Of a DNA stretch of 64,000 nt, positions 33,924-46,918 are shown one piece after another. Where the stretch lies: NCBI GenBank assembly GCA_030544215.1, contig JARZZO010000004.1, positions 12,450,501 through 12,514,500 on the forward strand. The letters run 5' to 3'. Position 1 is the stretch's first letter. Every line of letters starts with the position of its first letter. The DNA comes from Zantedeschia hybrid cultivar. Taxonomy: Eukaryota > Streptophyta > Magnoliopsida > Alismatales > Araceae. A program made the position numbers and the translations under genes. The notes below the pieces were generated by a model. It had not been told where the DNA came from, made no database searches, and worked only from the letters and a program-made list of their open reading frames with translations.

Positions 33924-36128
33924 ACACGCTCTTAACATCACATGACTGGAATTTTTCTCAAAATTATCAATGAAGATAGCTCAAGGAAATCAATGGAATC
34001 AATCCTGTCTGGATGAAGTAGACAAGAAAATAAAATAAAGTCGATCAACCTCCTCGGAGTGGGAAGTACCCCAGGTCGTAGACACTGCAGGTTTCATCAT
34101 GGGAAGCGTTTGCCAGCCAATGTGGACGTGCTACAGCCATGATGGATCTTAAAAGAAAACAAGAATATTGGATAAAGAATCCAATCAAGGATAGAATTCC
34201 AAGGATATCTTTAAGCGAACCTCAAAGATAATCAAGATACTCAATTCGGAATGGAATATTTCATATCATGTTGAGATTATTTAATTAATGGTCTGAAACT
34301 TAATCAATAATTAATTCTTATTTCAATGATTTCAAAGTCCTACATGATGCATGCTGGGCTAAAAGAAAAATATAAAGTCAAATAAAATATAAATTAATCA
34401 AGGATAATATTGTTAAATTGTTATTAATGAGTCAAGATACCAATTCTTGTAATTCAGTGCTAAGCCGAAGCTCATTTATCCACGCACCGTTTCACAAAAG
34501 TGGAACCATCGTCCTCACTAATCAACAATCCAACGGCCTATCCGTGCGATTAAGAATTCTCTGGAATTATCACTGTTTTTGTTGAAGGGGAACTCAAATT
34601 CCAGTTTCATCAAAACCACAAGGTCCTTGATATAATCTAATAAATACTTATCATATAGTAATGCGAATGCTTTACACGAAATAATACAAGGGTAGAAATA
34701 ACCGTCTTTTTAGCCACGGTCAGAACTTGAATTCCACAATGGGATCTTCTTGATATTTCCAGCTTTATAATCATTTCTTTGAATTTCTGAAACGCGTCGG
34801 TGCTTCTCGACGCCTTTTACTCACAGAAACATGTTTCTGCTTGTTCTCTACTCGGATTCCAACGCTCTTCATGCCTTGTGTCCTGTATATGACTTGAACA
34901 AACAAGTTAAGTATCTGTTTAGGCTTAGCCCCTTGCCTAACCAAATAAATGGTCGATCAATCTTTTCCTTGAATAAATAGTCAAGGGGCATAGCCTTTAT
35001 TAACAAAGGTAATAAGAATAACCATACTTAAGCAAAATGCAACATACAAGCAAACATATGCTCACTGAAAATAAAAGGAATGAAACATACTAAATGCAAC
35101 AAGCAAATGCTAATTGAAATATTCATTTTGTATTTTTTTTTAGATTTTGAAATATGTATATTTTTTTGATTTTTTTTTTTTTTTTGAAATATGTACCTTT
35201 TTTTTGAATTTTTGACTATGCAATTTTTTTTGAATTTTGACATATGCAATTTTTTTTTTTAAATTTTGACATATACATTTTTTTTTTGAATTTTTGACAT
35301 ATACATTTTTTTTGAATTTTGACATATACATTTTTTTTGAATTTTTGACATATACATTTTTTTTGAATTTTTGACTAAAAGACCAGTATGGTACTTAGAT
35401 CAAAAGATCATATTCATTTATTAACTTAATTTCCAAGTTGTTCTTTAACAACTTAACTTAAAACCCATCGTGCTTGAACTTGTGTTTCCATTCGTGATCC
35501 CATTTGATGATTTGACCCTTAGTCAATCTAAGCCATTCTTTAAGCTTGAAGTACACCTCTTTAGAAAGAAAAGAAGAATAAGTCTAGAAAGCCCATGAGA
35601 AGGTTCCGGAGACCTAAAAAGATGTTCCTTTCCAACCCTAATATCTGTTGGGGTTCGGTCATTTTCTTCTCGGGGTATTTATCGACCTTGCGTTCCCTTT
35701 TGTTTCATTTCATGGCCTTGATGTAACGTTTGTAATGTAATGGCCTTTTGATTTTGAATCTTGCCTTTTCCTTTTGTTTTTTCTATTCTTTTCTTTCTTT
35801 GCTTTGGAACGGATCTCCCCCATTTTTTTATGACGGCCTCCTACTAAGATGGCGGGTATTCTTGGTAGTCTATTTTAAGCCTCGTTCCGACATCATGGGC
35901 CGAGTTTAAAACAGAATTTTACTTTAAAACGAATGATTTGTACTTTATACTTTTGGTCAAGCTTTTGATATTCTTTAGGACTTGGCATCTCTTGTTACTC
36001 ACGAATCAAACGTGTCAGTGTGTGCAGTAATGTGTTTGAAGTTAAATTATTCAGACTAACAAAGAAATTTGAGTTTATAAATTTTCAGATTCCTCTGGTC
36101 TTTGTACCATACTGATCGACTCTTTAAC
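33924..36128. other. Noncoding 3' region of element C
   Basis: This region lies between the end of pol and the 3' LTR. No antisense gene like that of element A is seen. It holds one GCGTC/GACGC hairpin motif (about 34789-34820) and a T-rich tandem array (35125-35385). Confidence 0.6.
35125..35385. repeat. T-rich 26-28-bp tandem array
   Basis: About nine imperfect copies of a unit made of a T run followed by gaatttttgacatatacat. Length differences are mostly in the T run, which suggests slippage. Confidence 0.85.
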
Positions 36129-37973
36129 CTAAGGATAGTATTTCTTAAGATGTAGACCATTCTAGGGATGATTTAGCTCTTCTCCTTCTGCATTAACAAG
36201 ACGATAAGCATTACCAGGAAAAGCATGTGATACAACATAAGGTCCTTCCCAGTTGGGTTGGAGCTTAGAACGCGGACCACCAGGTTTTACAAAAATTCTT
36301 TTAACAACCATTTCACCGACTTTGAACTTTCGTTCAATGACTTTCTTTTGATAAAAACGTGCTAATCTGTTTTGATAAGCTTTTGCATGATTAGCAGCCG
36401 ACCATCTTTTCTCGTCTAAAAGTTCCAATTGGGCAAGGAGTGCTGAACGATGTTCATCAATGGAAAATTCCTTGTTCAATTGTACTCTTAATGACGGTAT
36501 AAGGATCTCATATGGAACTACCGCCTCCATTCCAAATGTTAAGGAATAAGGAGTTTGTCCAGTGGGCGTGCGGATTGAAGTTCGGTAGGCCCATAGAGCC
36601 TCAATCAATTTTTCTGGCCAGTCTGCGAATTTGTTAGATTTACACGTCTTTTTGATAATTTTTATCAAAGTCTTATTAGTTGCCTCTGCTTGGCCATTGC
36701 CTTGCGGATAATAAGGAGATGAATGATGCAATGCAATTTTATACCTGTTGCAGAGGTCCTTCAATTCCTGTGACACGAACTGCGGTCCGTTGTCAGTGAC
36801 GATGGTGCTTGGAATTCCGAATCGGGTGATGATGTTCTTCATGATGAACTTGCAGACGGTTGATGCTTTGATCTCCACGTATGCTTCAGCTTCTGCCCAC
36901 TTGGTAAAGTATTCCGTTGCCGTGAGAATGAAAGATTTTTGCTTGATGCCGGAATCTGGGTTACCAAGAGGTCCAATAATGTCGAAAGCCCACATGGAGA
37001 AAGGCCATGGGGAAGAAACCGGATAGAGTGAAGATGCAGGAGAATGAATTTTGTCGGCGTGAAGTTGACACTTGGCACACCTACGGACATATCCTACACA
37101 ATCTTCTTCCATGGTTGGCCAATAAAATCCTTGTCTAAGGATCTTCTTTGCTAGCATATGTCTATTGACATGGCCACCACAAACTCCACTATGAGCTCCT
37201 TCCATAACCTTCCAAAGCTCATCTTCGTCTAGACATCTCAGAAGAACTCCATCAAAACCTCTTTTGTACAGTGCTCCCCCAACTAGGGTGTATCGTTGAA
37301 CAACTCTCCTGATAGCTCTTTTTTCCTCAGTTGTAGCTTCTTCAGGATACGATTGATCTTCACAATATTTTGCAATTTCATAATACCATGGCTTCTGTTC
37401 ATCATCCATCTCTTCTAACAGCTCCATCAACATGATTTCTCTTTTCTCCACAATACTTCCATCTTTGAATTTCTTCAGCAACTTCTCCTTAGTTCTAAGA
37501 AATGAAGGATCTTTCACGGCGGGTGAAAGACGCCTATGAACTATGATTGATTCAGATTGCTTGTTGATTGGAAAATCAAGAGAAGATGCAAGTGAAGCTA
37601 GAGCGTCAGCTAAGATGTTTTGATTTCTAGGGACATGGACAAAGATCAATTTTGTGAAAAGCTTTGAGTAAGCAGAAGTAAGTTCTTGATATGGCTTGAG
37701 CTTGGGATCAAGAGTTCGATACTTGGTCAGCACTTGGCGAAGAATTAATTGGCTATCACCTACAATCCTGAGTTTGGTGGCACCATGGAAATGAGCAGCC
37801 TCGAGACCAGCAAGAAGTGCCTCGTATTCAGCTATGTTATTGGTGACTGGAAAGTCAAGCTGAAAGGCTTGTGGAATGGTGACGCCTTCAGGTGATAACA
37901 GAACGATTCCGATACCCTTTCCATGAGAATTCAGAGCTCCGTCAAAATGCAGAGTCCACATATCATCTCTGAT
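36129..37973 (-). pseudogene. Element C second RNase H and integrase
   Basis: Near the start is an archaeal-type RNase H ('LHFDGALN', 'NNIAEYEALLAGL', 'GDSQLI', 'ILADALASLA'). The integrase HHCC domain follows ('HSGVCGGHVNRH', 'CAKCQ') and then the catalytic core ('WAFDIIGPLG', 'VTDNGPQF', 'NGQAEATNKTLI') and a C-terminal tail with 'NWEGPYVV'. A TAG at 36164-36162 comes ten codons before the natural-looking end 'LKKYYP' with stop at 36131-36129. The frame is entered from upstream through a TAA at 37976-37974. The rest of this part is intact. Confidence 0.92.
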
Positions 37974-38552
37974 TTAATTTACGGACATCAGTTCCTCATC
38001 CGGAAACTCTGATCGCACTGGATCAAATCGAGGAAGGGGATGATGAGCGAGATGTTCTGCTATGGCATAGCCCTTGATCGCTTTCTGTTGAATGTAAATG
38101 ATATCGAATTGAGATAGAAAGCTTTGCCATCGCGCTAACCTATCAGTAAGAACAGATTTCTCCAGAAGGAACTTGATCGGATTCATCCTAGCGATGAGAT
38201 GGACTTCATGGGCCAGAAAATAATGCTTTAGTTTCTGCACAACCCAGACCAATGCTGCACATGTTTTCTCCATCGCCGTATATCTCTGTTCAGCGGGGTT
38301 GAGAAGTTTAGAGAGATAGTAGTCTGCCCTCTCTTTTCCTTCTTCATCCTCTTGTGCTAGAACAGCCCCCACTGCATCATCCAGGACTGAAATATAAAGT
38401 ATCAATGATTTGCCTGGAGATGGTGGTCTCAAAACAAGAGGACTTGCCAAATAGTCATTTAATCTATCAAATGCCTCCTGACACTTATCGTCCCAATTGA
38501 ATTTGACTCCTGGCTTGGTAAGCTCGTAAAACGGCTTACACCTTTGTGAGTG
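37974..38552 (-). pseudogene. Element C first RNase H
   Basis: This frame continues in phase from RT after a TAG at 38555-38553 and ends with a TAA at 37976-37974. It holds the usual RNase H words: 'LYISVLDDAVGAVLAQ' (the first catalytic D is shifted from the common D-A-S context), 'AEQRYTAMEKTCAALVW', 'PIKFLLEK' and 'LARWQSFLSQFDI'. It would remove RNA from the RNA-DNA hybrid. Two flanking stops separate it from its neighbours. Confidence 0.88.
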
Positions 38553-40029
38553 CTAGGAGACAAAACGGCGAATAAATTGTAACCTCCCGATTAATCCTCT
38601 GAACTCTTTCAAGTTTTTGGGAGGTGGCATTTCTCTGATAGCCTTCGCCTTATTGGGATCGATCTCAATTCCCCGTTTGCTGACAATGAATCCAAGCAAT
38701 TTCCCTGAAGATATCCCGAATACACATTTCTTGGGGTTCATCTTCAACTGATATTCTCTCGATCTCTCTAATACCCTTGCCAAAACTTTGGCGTGCTCAG
38801 CCTTCGTTTTAGACTTAACTAATAAGTCATCCACATACACTTCCAAATCTATATGCATCATGTCATGAAATATTGCCATCATAGCCCTTTGATAAGTGGC
38901 TCCAGCATTCTTTAATCCAAATGGCATGACGACATAACAATATGTTCCCCAAGGTGTAGTGAATGAAGTCTTCTCTTGATCCTCTTCTGCCAGCTTAATC
39001 TGGTTGTATCCTGAAAATCCATCCATAAACGATAACGTCTCATAGCCAGCAGTGTTATCGATGAGTACATCAATATGAGGCAATGGAGAATCGTCTTTAG
39101 GACACGCCCGGTTCAGATCGCGGAAGTCAATGCAAATTCTGACCTTCCCGTCCTTTTTCATAACCGGGACTATGTTGGCCACCCATTGTGGATAAAGGAC
39201 AACTCTAATGAATTTGGCTTTGTGCAATTTATCGACTTCTTCCTTCATCTTTAAAGCCATTTGTGGGTGGAATCGCCTTAATTTCTGCTTGACCGGACTA
39301 GCTCCATCCTTTAATGTTAACCTGTGTTCAACTAAAGATGAGTCTAACCCCGGTATATCTTCGTAACTCCAGGCGAAAGTGTCCTTATAATCCTTAAGCA
39401 CTTGTACCATTGCCTTCTCATCCTCTGTAGAAAGATTTTTACTGACGAGGACAACCTTAGGTTCGTCTTCAGTCCCTAAGTTTATTTCTTTTGTGGACTC
39501 TTCTACGGCAGCTGAGGGTTCATCAAATCTCTTAACTCCACTGGCATACGCCTCAGCCGCGTCCTCATCATCTTTCTCATCTTCAACAATGGGGTCCTTT
39601 TCATGCACTAACTCATATACCCTGTACCCATCATTGACCGACTCATTATCTGTACAATCTTCTGGCATCTGAATTGGATCTTCTAAAAGCTGAGGGATTA
39701 AAGAGCAAAAAGAACATTTATCAGCCAAATCCTGGAGGTATCTTTCTGGAATTTGCTTACCCTTAGGCTTCCTAGACTTCCTAACCTGACTAACCTGCCT
39801 AAAACTAGACTTCCTAACTTCACTAAAATGCCTATCATAACCTAATGAAGACGAAGCAGGATGAAAATCCTGAGATACAAGTGGAAATACAGGGGAATCC
39901 TCCCGTGGGGAGGGACAGAGTAGATCTAGGAGAGAATCTTGACCGACGGACCCGCGCGATGGGGTGTAATCGGACAAGTAAGATGTTTCCTCGATAATGA
40001 TTTGGGAAGAATTTGTTTTAAAATTGACG
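38553..40029 (-). pseudogene. Element C reverse transcriptase
   Basis: The RT palm is well kept: 'VPVMKKDGKVRICIDF', 'NRACPKDDSPLPHIDVLID', 'FMDGFSGYNQIKL' and the catalytic YVDD near 38838, then 'MNPKKCVFGISSGKLLGF'. The N-terminal part before the palm carries acidic spacer sequence ('IVEDEKDDEDAAEA'). The frame ends at a TAG (38555-38553) just after 'RRFVS', and coding resumes in the same phase. The start is joined to the gag-protease frame by a frame change in a run of eight A (plus 40030-40037). Confidence 0.92.
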
Positions 40030-43000
40030 TTTTTTTTGGATATCGGAGGAATTATACATGAAGCAGGAGTGAATACAAATGGAAGGGGAATCAAACGGAG
40101 GAAGCGGCACCAAGGCCAGAGGATTAGGGGGATCATATAGCAATATGTCCCAGATCAAATCATACATCCTCTCTAGGTCGAGAGGAGGTTGTGGAATAAA
40201 GTCCCGAGGGGACAGAGTTATCATAATGGGCGGGGCCCGTGGAATATCTTCAATTATGACCCGCGACCAAGTCGGGGTCAAGAGTAGTGTACGAAAAAGA
40301 GTATGGAGCATGAAGACATGTGAAGGATATGTCCCCCTCCAGAGCAGATCTGTTGTATAACCAGCTTCATAGGGGTCATCTGGCTCCCCTTCATCAGTTT
40401 GTTCGGACAGCAGTATCCGCTTATCAAAGATTGCGCCAGGGCTCTCAATTAGCTCGTCGATCTGCGGTGGCCACTTGGGTTCTGCAGGATCCAGAAATAG
40501 TCTGTTCAGTGCTATGTATAGGTCCCTCAGGTCGAACCACCTGCACCATTCGCATTCGGGGTCATAGAATTTTCTCCTTTTCATAGGCCGCAAAGCCTCC
40601 AAGGATTGGTACGTAAGTAATTCGGAACAATGTCTGGCCAAATCCCTCCCATATATGTCATGGAAGTCAAAACATGAAGTAATGACCACCGTGTTGTCAT
40701 GACTAAGTATGGGCCCTTTCACAAAGTGTGTATATAGAGTCCATGTTAAGGGATCTCGGCCTTCTTTCAGTGGTGTAGACATTGTTTCTAAGATTTCTTG
40801 ACCATCTTCTTGCTGAACCCTGTCTTGCTTCAATTTCCTCGGCCTATAGCCCAGGCCGCTTCCAGGTACTGCCCGATGATCTTTAACAGGAGTGGTCCTG
40901 CCTTGCAACTGTGTGCCCAGACCTTTCCCAGGCTCGTAGCCGTTTTTCATCATAATCCTCCATCCTGGGGTACTCATGCACTTCCCCCTTTTGATAGCAT
41001 TTAATGGATATGGAGAAATGGTAGCGGCTTTCAAAGGATCAGCCACTGGACGGTAGACCTGTAATACCGACAGAAAAGGTTGTCGGCCAGGTAAAACAGC
41101 AGATTTAATATTTAGGGTATGAGCAGCAGCAAGGATCGGCATGCTCGTCACTTTAATAATTCGTCCTTTGTAAGGGAATTTGAGGCATTGGTGATTCGTA
41201 GAAGGAATCGCCTCAAGAGTTTTAATATAAGGACGTCCCAGAATGGCATTTATGGAAGGGTCGATTTCTAGAATATGAAATTCGACCTCTGCATGACTTA
41301 CTGGACCTAGCTCCACCTTTAAATAAACCATTCCCAGAGGGGAACGGGTAGAATTGTCATATGCCGTAACTGAGATGGGACTAGGCAGCCATTTCTCCTT
41401 GGGCACACCGCACAGTTCCAGGGTCTTCGGAGATAAAACATTAATTGAAGCCCCTGTATCAACCAGGCATGCATCCACAGCCTTTTTGCAGATATTGACC
41501 GTGATGCTCAGAGCCATGCTTCTGGCGGCTGGTGGTGCTAGTTCCGATGTGTGGAATGTAATTGAGGGCTGATCCCCCTGAGGAACTAGTAGTGCTGCAA
41601 TTTTCTCTACCGGCACGTCTTCGTTGACCATCACCTTCTGTAGGTATTCCATTAAGGCTTCTTGATGAATCTTGGACCTCTTAATCAATTCAAGTACGGT
41701 GATCCGTGCCGGTGTTTTGTCCAGATGTTTCAACAAGTCATATTGAGTGCCTGGTGCACTCTCTTCATTATGGGCTTCCTCAGTCGGCTGTGATGGGCCG
41801 TCTCTGACTGTGGACTGAGGAAAGACCTTGTTGAAAATCCTTCCACTCCGGAGCGCATGTTCCTCGACCGTGGAGGATCCGGGTGACACCTTGAGTACCG
41901 CAGAATCGGGTGGCGTAAGTGATGCAGAGGGTTGATGCGTAGGTGGTGGCGTTGGGTTAGGTGGTGATGGCGTAGGGTTAAGTGGTGATGGCGCGGTGCG
42001 GATTAAAGGCCTAGAAGGTTGGATGGTAGATGGGTACGCGGTTGGTGAAGTGGGGAATGGGACGCGTAATAGCGGTCTAGATGGTTGGGGCATATCTGGG
42101 TAGGTGGTAGCGGGTGAAGTAGGAAATGGTATGCGTAATACTGGCCTAGATGGTAAAAGGGGTGCGTTATTGGTTTGCGGGGGGGTATGTGATGGAGGCG
42201 TAGGAGTGCGGGGCGTAATGGGTCTAAGGAAGGTGGGTAGTGGTAGTGGGTTATTGGGTGAGGGCGAGTGATATGTGGGTGTGGGTAGAGGGGTAATGGT
42301 AACGGGTTGTGGTCTGGATATGTGGATGGTGCGGCGTGGTAGTCGCTCTGCGGTACTTTGAACGTGACCCGTTGAATAGAGAGAGGAAGAGTCCTCTATC
42401 CTCCATTGTTGCCCACGACCAGCCTCAGACTGGCTGTTCGTTAGAATGGGAGCAACCTGGTTCTGGTTCTGGTGCTCCGGGAGTGGATTCTGCACTATGC
42501 CCATGTTGGGTGGTGCTGCTGCTTGTGCCGGTGGTCTTGCTTGCTGCTGCTGCTGCTGTTGCGGTCTTCTCGCCTTCAGGGCTGATATATATTTCTTCAT
42601 TTCCCCCCAGTCTATGCCGCCCTGCTCATTGAGATCATGAATATAATCTCTGAATTGGAAGCAGGTGTCGATGGTATGCCCAGGTTGCCTATGGAAGTAG
42701 CAATACCTGGACGTATCGGCATTTTGAGGCCAGACGGCCTTTTCCCTTGGCAAAACTAAGGCGTTGGCCGCCATTAAAGCACTGAAGATATCGGCCAAGG
42801 ATTCTGGGAGTGCCGGATATTCTGCCCTTTTCGGGCCTGGAGGTCTTCTCGGCTGGTTGTAGTCACCAGGAGGAGGGACATTGTGGTATGCCGGCGGTGC
42901 GCGCGGCTGGTACTGTGGCTGTTGCTGCTGCTGATACTGCTGCTGCTGGGGTTGCTGGTACTGATGTTGCCGTTGCGGCTGTTGCTGTAGCTGTTGCTAG

Positions 43001-43353
43001 TTTTGATTTTGATTCGGCTGCTGGGGCCGTTGATACTGTTGTTGGTACTGGGGGTTCTGCTGCTGTCTGTACCCTTGCTGCTGTGGCCTCTAGTACTGCT
43101 GCTGACTCCTCACGAACTGGGGCGAGTTATTGTTCATGGTACTCACTTGCGCATGAGAGAGCGTGCCCTCAGTAGTCGGACCTGTGCTGGAAGAGTTCGG
43201 CACTGCAGGCTTCCGAGGCGGAGGCCTGCTAGGTCTATGAGGATCAAAGACGCTAGAGAATGTAGCGTCCTTGAAAGCATTCTGGCAGTACCGTGCTCTT
43301 TCATAGAGCTCTGCCATGTTAGTCAAATTGTTCAAGGAGAGGACGAGCTTGAA
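40018..43353 (-). pseudogene. Element C nucleocapsid, protease and G-patch region
   Basis: The frame follows gag in phase after a TAG at 43356-43354. It is crossed by two more TAGs, at 43092-43090 and 42999-42997, in a glutamine-rich stretch. From 42798 it stays open for 926 codons. A CxxHx5Hx4C-like knuckle ('YCYFHRQPGHTIDTC') comes first, then a long proline-rich linker. The aspartic protease follows with VDTGAS near 41463. A G-patch comes next at about 40905-40970 ('GWRIMMKNGYEPGKGLG'), a glycine-rich nucleic-acid-binding motif also known from some retroviral proteases. The frame ends in TAA at 40020-40018 because of one base too many, or too few, in an A8 run. Confidence 0.88.
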
Positions 43354-44556
43354 CTAGGGCGTGGCATTAGAAATTAACATCTTCACTTGTTCGGACTCGG
43401 ACAAGTGATCCTTCACCTTTTCAGCCAGACCCCGCCACCTGTCAGCAAAACTGACAAACTCCTCATCAGGTTTCATCTTTTCTGCAATGAGGTCCGTGAT
43501 AGACAAGGAGGGTGCAACTCTGTCCTGGTATCGTTGAATAAATTTGCGTGAAACGATACCGTAATCTTCTACTTCTGAGGGTTCCAGGGAAAAGAACCAC
43601 TCGAGGGCTGGTCCCTCTAGAGATCTCCTGAACAAGAAGGCCAACGACCTCTTATCATTCTGCCAGAAAGAGGATTCACACATGAACTCCTTCAGGTGTG
43701 TGAAGGGGTTACCAGTACCGTTGTACTTTTGGTATACTGGCATTTCAGAGGGTGGCAGATGGAATACTGGCAGGCTCGGTAGACTGATCTCTGGCACAGC
43801 TTTGACCCCCATCATTTTCTGGAGGTTATTAAATTGCTCATCCATACGCTCCATTTTGGCCAGCAGCGTTTGTGTGGTCAGATCTGCCTGGGGAGGAGGA
43901 GGAGGAGGAGGTACTTGGTAGGCCTGCTGCCTAGAGTATGTTGGACAGGGTGGACAATAGAGGGGAGGTCCGGCAGAGCTTCCGCCATGCCCGAGGGCAT
44001 TTTGATAAGCAGGCGTTTGCGGTCTAGCCGGTTGCCTAGATGATGAAAGCTGCGGCCCAGCTGGCCGAGAAGTAATATGAAGGCCTTCCACGGCCTGATG
44101 GATATAAGGAGGAGGAAAAGAAGGTTGCTGAGGAACAGTAGGGGGAGCCACAGGGTTCGGCTCGGCAGGCTGCATGGGTGCCTTCCCCTTCAAAATAGAT
44201 TGGATCGCCTCGAACTGCTGAGGGTCCAGTCGGGAGGCAAGAACTCCCAGAGCATTGATGAGATCCGTAGGATCAGAGGGTGAGGGATCATTCTGGTTCA
44301 TGTCCCCCTCCAGATCGGGATTAGGAATCGCATATTCATGCGGAGGAGGATCAGGATATTGATCACGTGGATGCAAAAGGGATGTCCGAACATTCCCATC
44401 TAGACGATATGGAATGGGGATAGAACTACGGGAGGCATCAGCATCTCTCCCACTCTCATAGTTGTATTCAGAATCCCGAGGGGCATTAGCATCTCCCTCG
44501 TAATTAACCATGGCGTCTGGAGCCACACTCAAGTCCCTACCTGATCGTAGCAACAT
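43354..44556 (-). pseudogene. Element C gag
   Basis: I start at the first ATG (44556), which gives 'MLLRSGRDLS', a usual opening of gypsy Gag proteins. A proline-rich N-terminal half with several 'PPPP' runs precedes the gag capsid domain (about 43730-43400) with 'LAFLFRRSLEGPALEWFFSL' and 'FADRWRGLAEKV'. The frame stops at a TAG (43356-43354) directly after 'LISNATP' and goes on in phase, so the stop is an inactivating change and not the natural end. Gag would form the particle shell. Confidence 0.9.
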
Positions 44557-45588
44557 GATGTTAGATTCCCTTTTCAAAGATTTAATCAAACAAGTTGTAC
44601 AGAGATTAATCAAACAAGTGGATGCTTAACGTGATTTTAGGATTCCTTGTTGAGTTATTTGAATTGGATTAAACCACAATTTCGCTCAGGGAAAGGATCC
44701 TAGTTTCAGTTCAATTTCCACCGTTATTCTCTAAGGCTTTCTCTCACAACGCTTTCAGAATCTAACCAGGACTTCAATTGGTACAACCAGCCCGATGATC
44801 AAGGAGGAATACCTTGATTTTGGGGACTTATGGAGGTCTCAACGTCAACTTCTCTAGTCTGATCAAGGGACCAACCCAATCAGAGAGAGTTGCTGACGTC
44901 GAGTAATGTGTTCCTAAGAAGAGGAGGGTATTAACTCCAATGCGTATGTCCTACGGCCTGGATGGCCTCTAATGCTTAGTAAGTAATGGGTAGCTAACAC
45001 TCAAAACACAGAAATCTGGAAACTGAAAAAAAATTAAGAAACTGTCTGAATCGCGTCGATTATAGTCGACGCTATTCAAAACAGAACTTAATTTTCCGCA
45101 GAAGCAGATGCAGACAGTAGAAAAACTGTGAAGCCTGAAAGGCGTCTAGGGGTGTTGACGCGGTTTGAAACGCGTCAGCAATCCTGGACGCTTTTCAGTT
45201 CGCAGAAACAGTTTTCCAGGAGGATTTTCTGGGTTGAATCCTCCTTAAACAAGATAAAAAGCAGTAAACAATCGACTCATGCAAAAATTTTTAGTTCCAG
45301 ATTTTAAACAGGATGATTTACTAACTAACAACTAGAAAAACAATCAATCACACATCATTTTTATCACAAAAACAGCTTTTTGAATTAATCAAGGGGAGGG
45401 CAAGATCTTGCCACTGGGGTGTGCACGTGGTGCACGAGGGAAATTAATTAAACTAAACACTCACCAATTGGTGAGGACGTGTCCAGAGACACAAATGGTG
45501 TACCGTGGGTGCCCGATATGATGATAGCAAGAACAAAAAGAAACTAAAAGATGGCGAGACCAAGTCCCACCGTGATCGCCAAAAAAGC
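44557..45588 (-). other. Element C 5' leader
   Basis: Untranslated leader between the 5' LTR and gag. It carries GCGTC/GACGC hairpin motifs at about 45049-45085 and 45138-45198. The possible primer site is at 45564-45581 (element strand tggcgatcacggtggga); I cannot match it to a tRNA with certainty. Confidence 0.6.
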
Positions 45589-46918
45589 TGTAGGTGCTTA
45601 GAATGACCGTGTGATTAACATGAAATATCTATGTTGTTTAGTGTAAACTAACCTATTAAAAACAGCAACTAAAGTGCAGTGATCGCCAAAAACTTTTAAC
45701 TAAAAAGTTTCAAAAGAGATATGATCGTCTACCTTTCAAACGCGGAAGATTGAGTCCTTGGTTCCCCTTCCTCAGCCGGCTGGAGAAAGAGAGCCCTTTC
45801 TTTGCTTTTTGTTCTTGCTGTGGAATTTGAGGTTGAGGATCGTCCAGAAGTCTTTCTGACTTTGTGCTTGATTTCCCCTTTTTGAATCTCTCGTTGTTGT
45901 TGTTGAGTGCAGCAGAGACAGAAACAAAATAAAGAAATATTGATGATGAGAATTTAAGTAGAAGCAGTATCTGAACTAATCATGATTATAAGCATATTTA
46001 AAACAGCAAACTCACTTGTTTAGTGGCTTTGAAACCCCTTAAATCAAATAGGTTTTTGAAAGATTATGCTGTGGTGTGTGTTTGCATGAAGTGAATATGA
46101 AGAATGAAACTAATGAAATGAATACAGTAATGAAAAACTTATGCCCAATCGGATGAAGCTTTGAAAGGATGAAGATCTTGAAAGGGACGCCGACTTCTGG
46201 GAATGGCAGCGCTCCGGCGTTACGACGTTGTTGCTTCGATCTTCAACTCGTTATAACGCTATGGCTCAACTCAATTCAATTCTCTTCTTCTTTTTTTTCT
46301 CTTTTTAACTCTTCAACATGCAGAGTATTTATAGGCATTTCTGCGTTCGCGATTAACATAGCAAAAAACCTCGAATTTATCTATCTTAACCGACAGATAA
46401 TTACTGATTAATTCACCTTTATCTGTAATTATCTAAAACGCGTCCACCATGGCTGACGCCTTTCAGATTAATTAAGATAAGGATAAACATCCGGGAAAAC
46501 TTATCTTTATCTTTATTAGGTAAAACGCGTCCATCTGTATAGACGTCTTTTAGACTAATTAAGATAAGGATAAACATTCGGAGGGGAAGTTAAAATCACT
46601 TAGGAAACTTAAAACGCGTCGACATTACCAGACGCCTTTTATTTAATTAATTAATTAATTAAAATTCAAATTTAAACGTTAAAATAAGAATAAATTCTAA
46701 ATAGCGTCCACGTGTGTCGACGTCTTTTAGAATTCTTCATATTTTAACTCAAATTTGAGCTAAAATCAATTCAATTGATTAACTTAAACACATCTGTTAA
46801 ACCCGACACTTAAAAAGATTAATAAAAATTAATTAATGATTAATTATCATACCATTTTGAGGCATTATTGTATGATATGAAATTTACTCGAAATGACGTC
46901 AAAATTAGCGTGTCTACA
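45589..46918 (-). repeat. Element C 5' LTR (element orientation)
   Basis: A 1330-bp copy of 32512-33841, followed by target-site copy aacgg. It is the expected promoter LTR, with transcription running leftward. Confidence 0.95.

Larger units (their letters stand above)
32512..46918 (-). mobile_element. Element C: Tat-clade Ty3/gypsy retrotransposon with G-patch domain
   Basis: The element is 14,407 bp in reverse orientation. Its 1330-bp LTRs (32512-33841, 45589-46918) both start TG and end CA, and the target duplication aacgg is at 32507-32511 and 46919-46923. Minus-strand order is gag, protease, G-patch, RT, RNase H, second RNase H, integrase. I count about seven LTR differences (0.5 percent), yet the coding frame has six stops and a frame change. 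It lies inside a Copia-like LTR. Confidence 0.95.
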
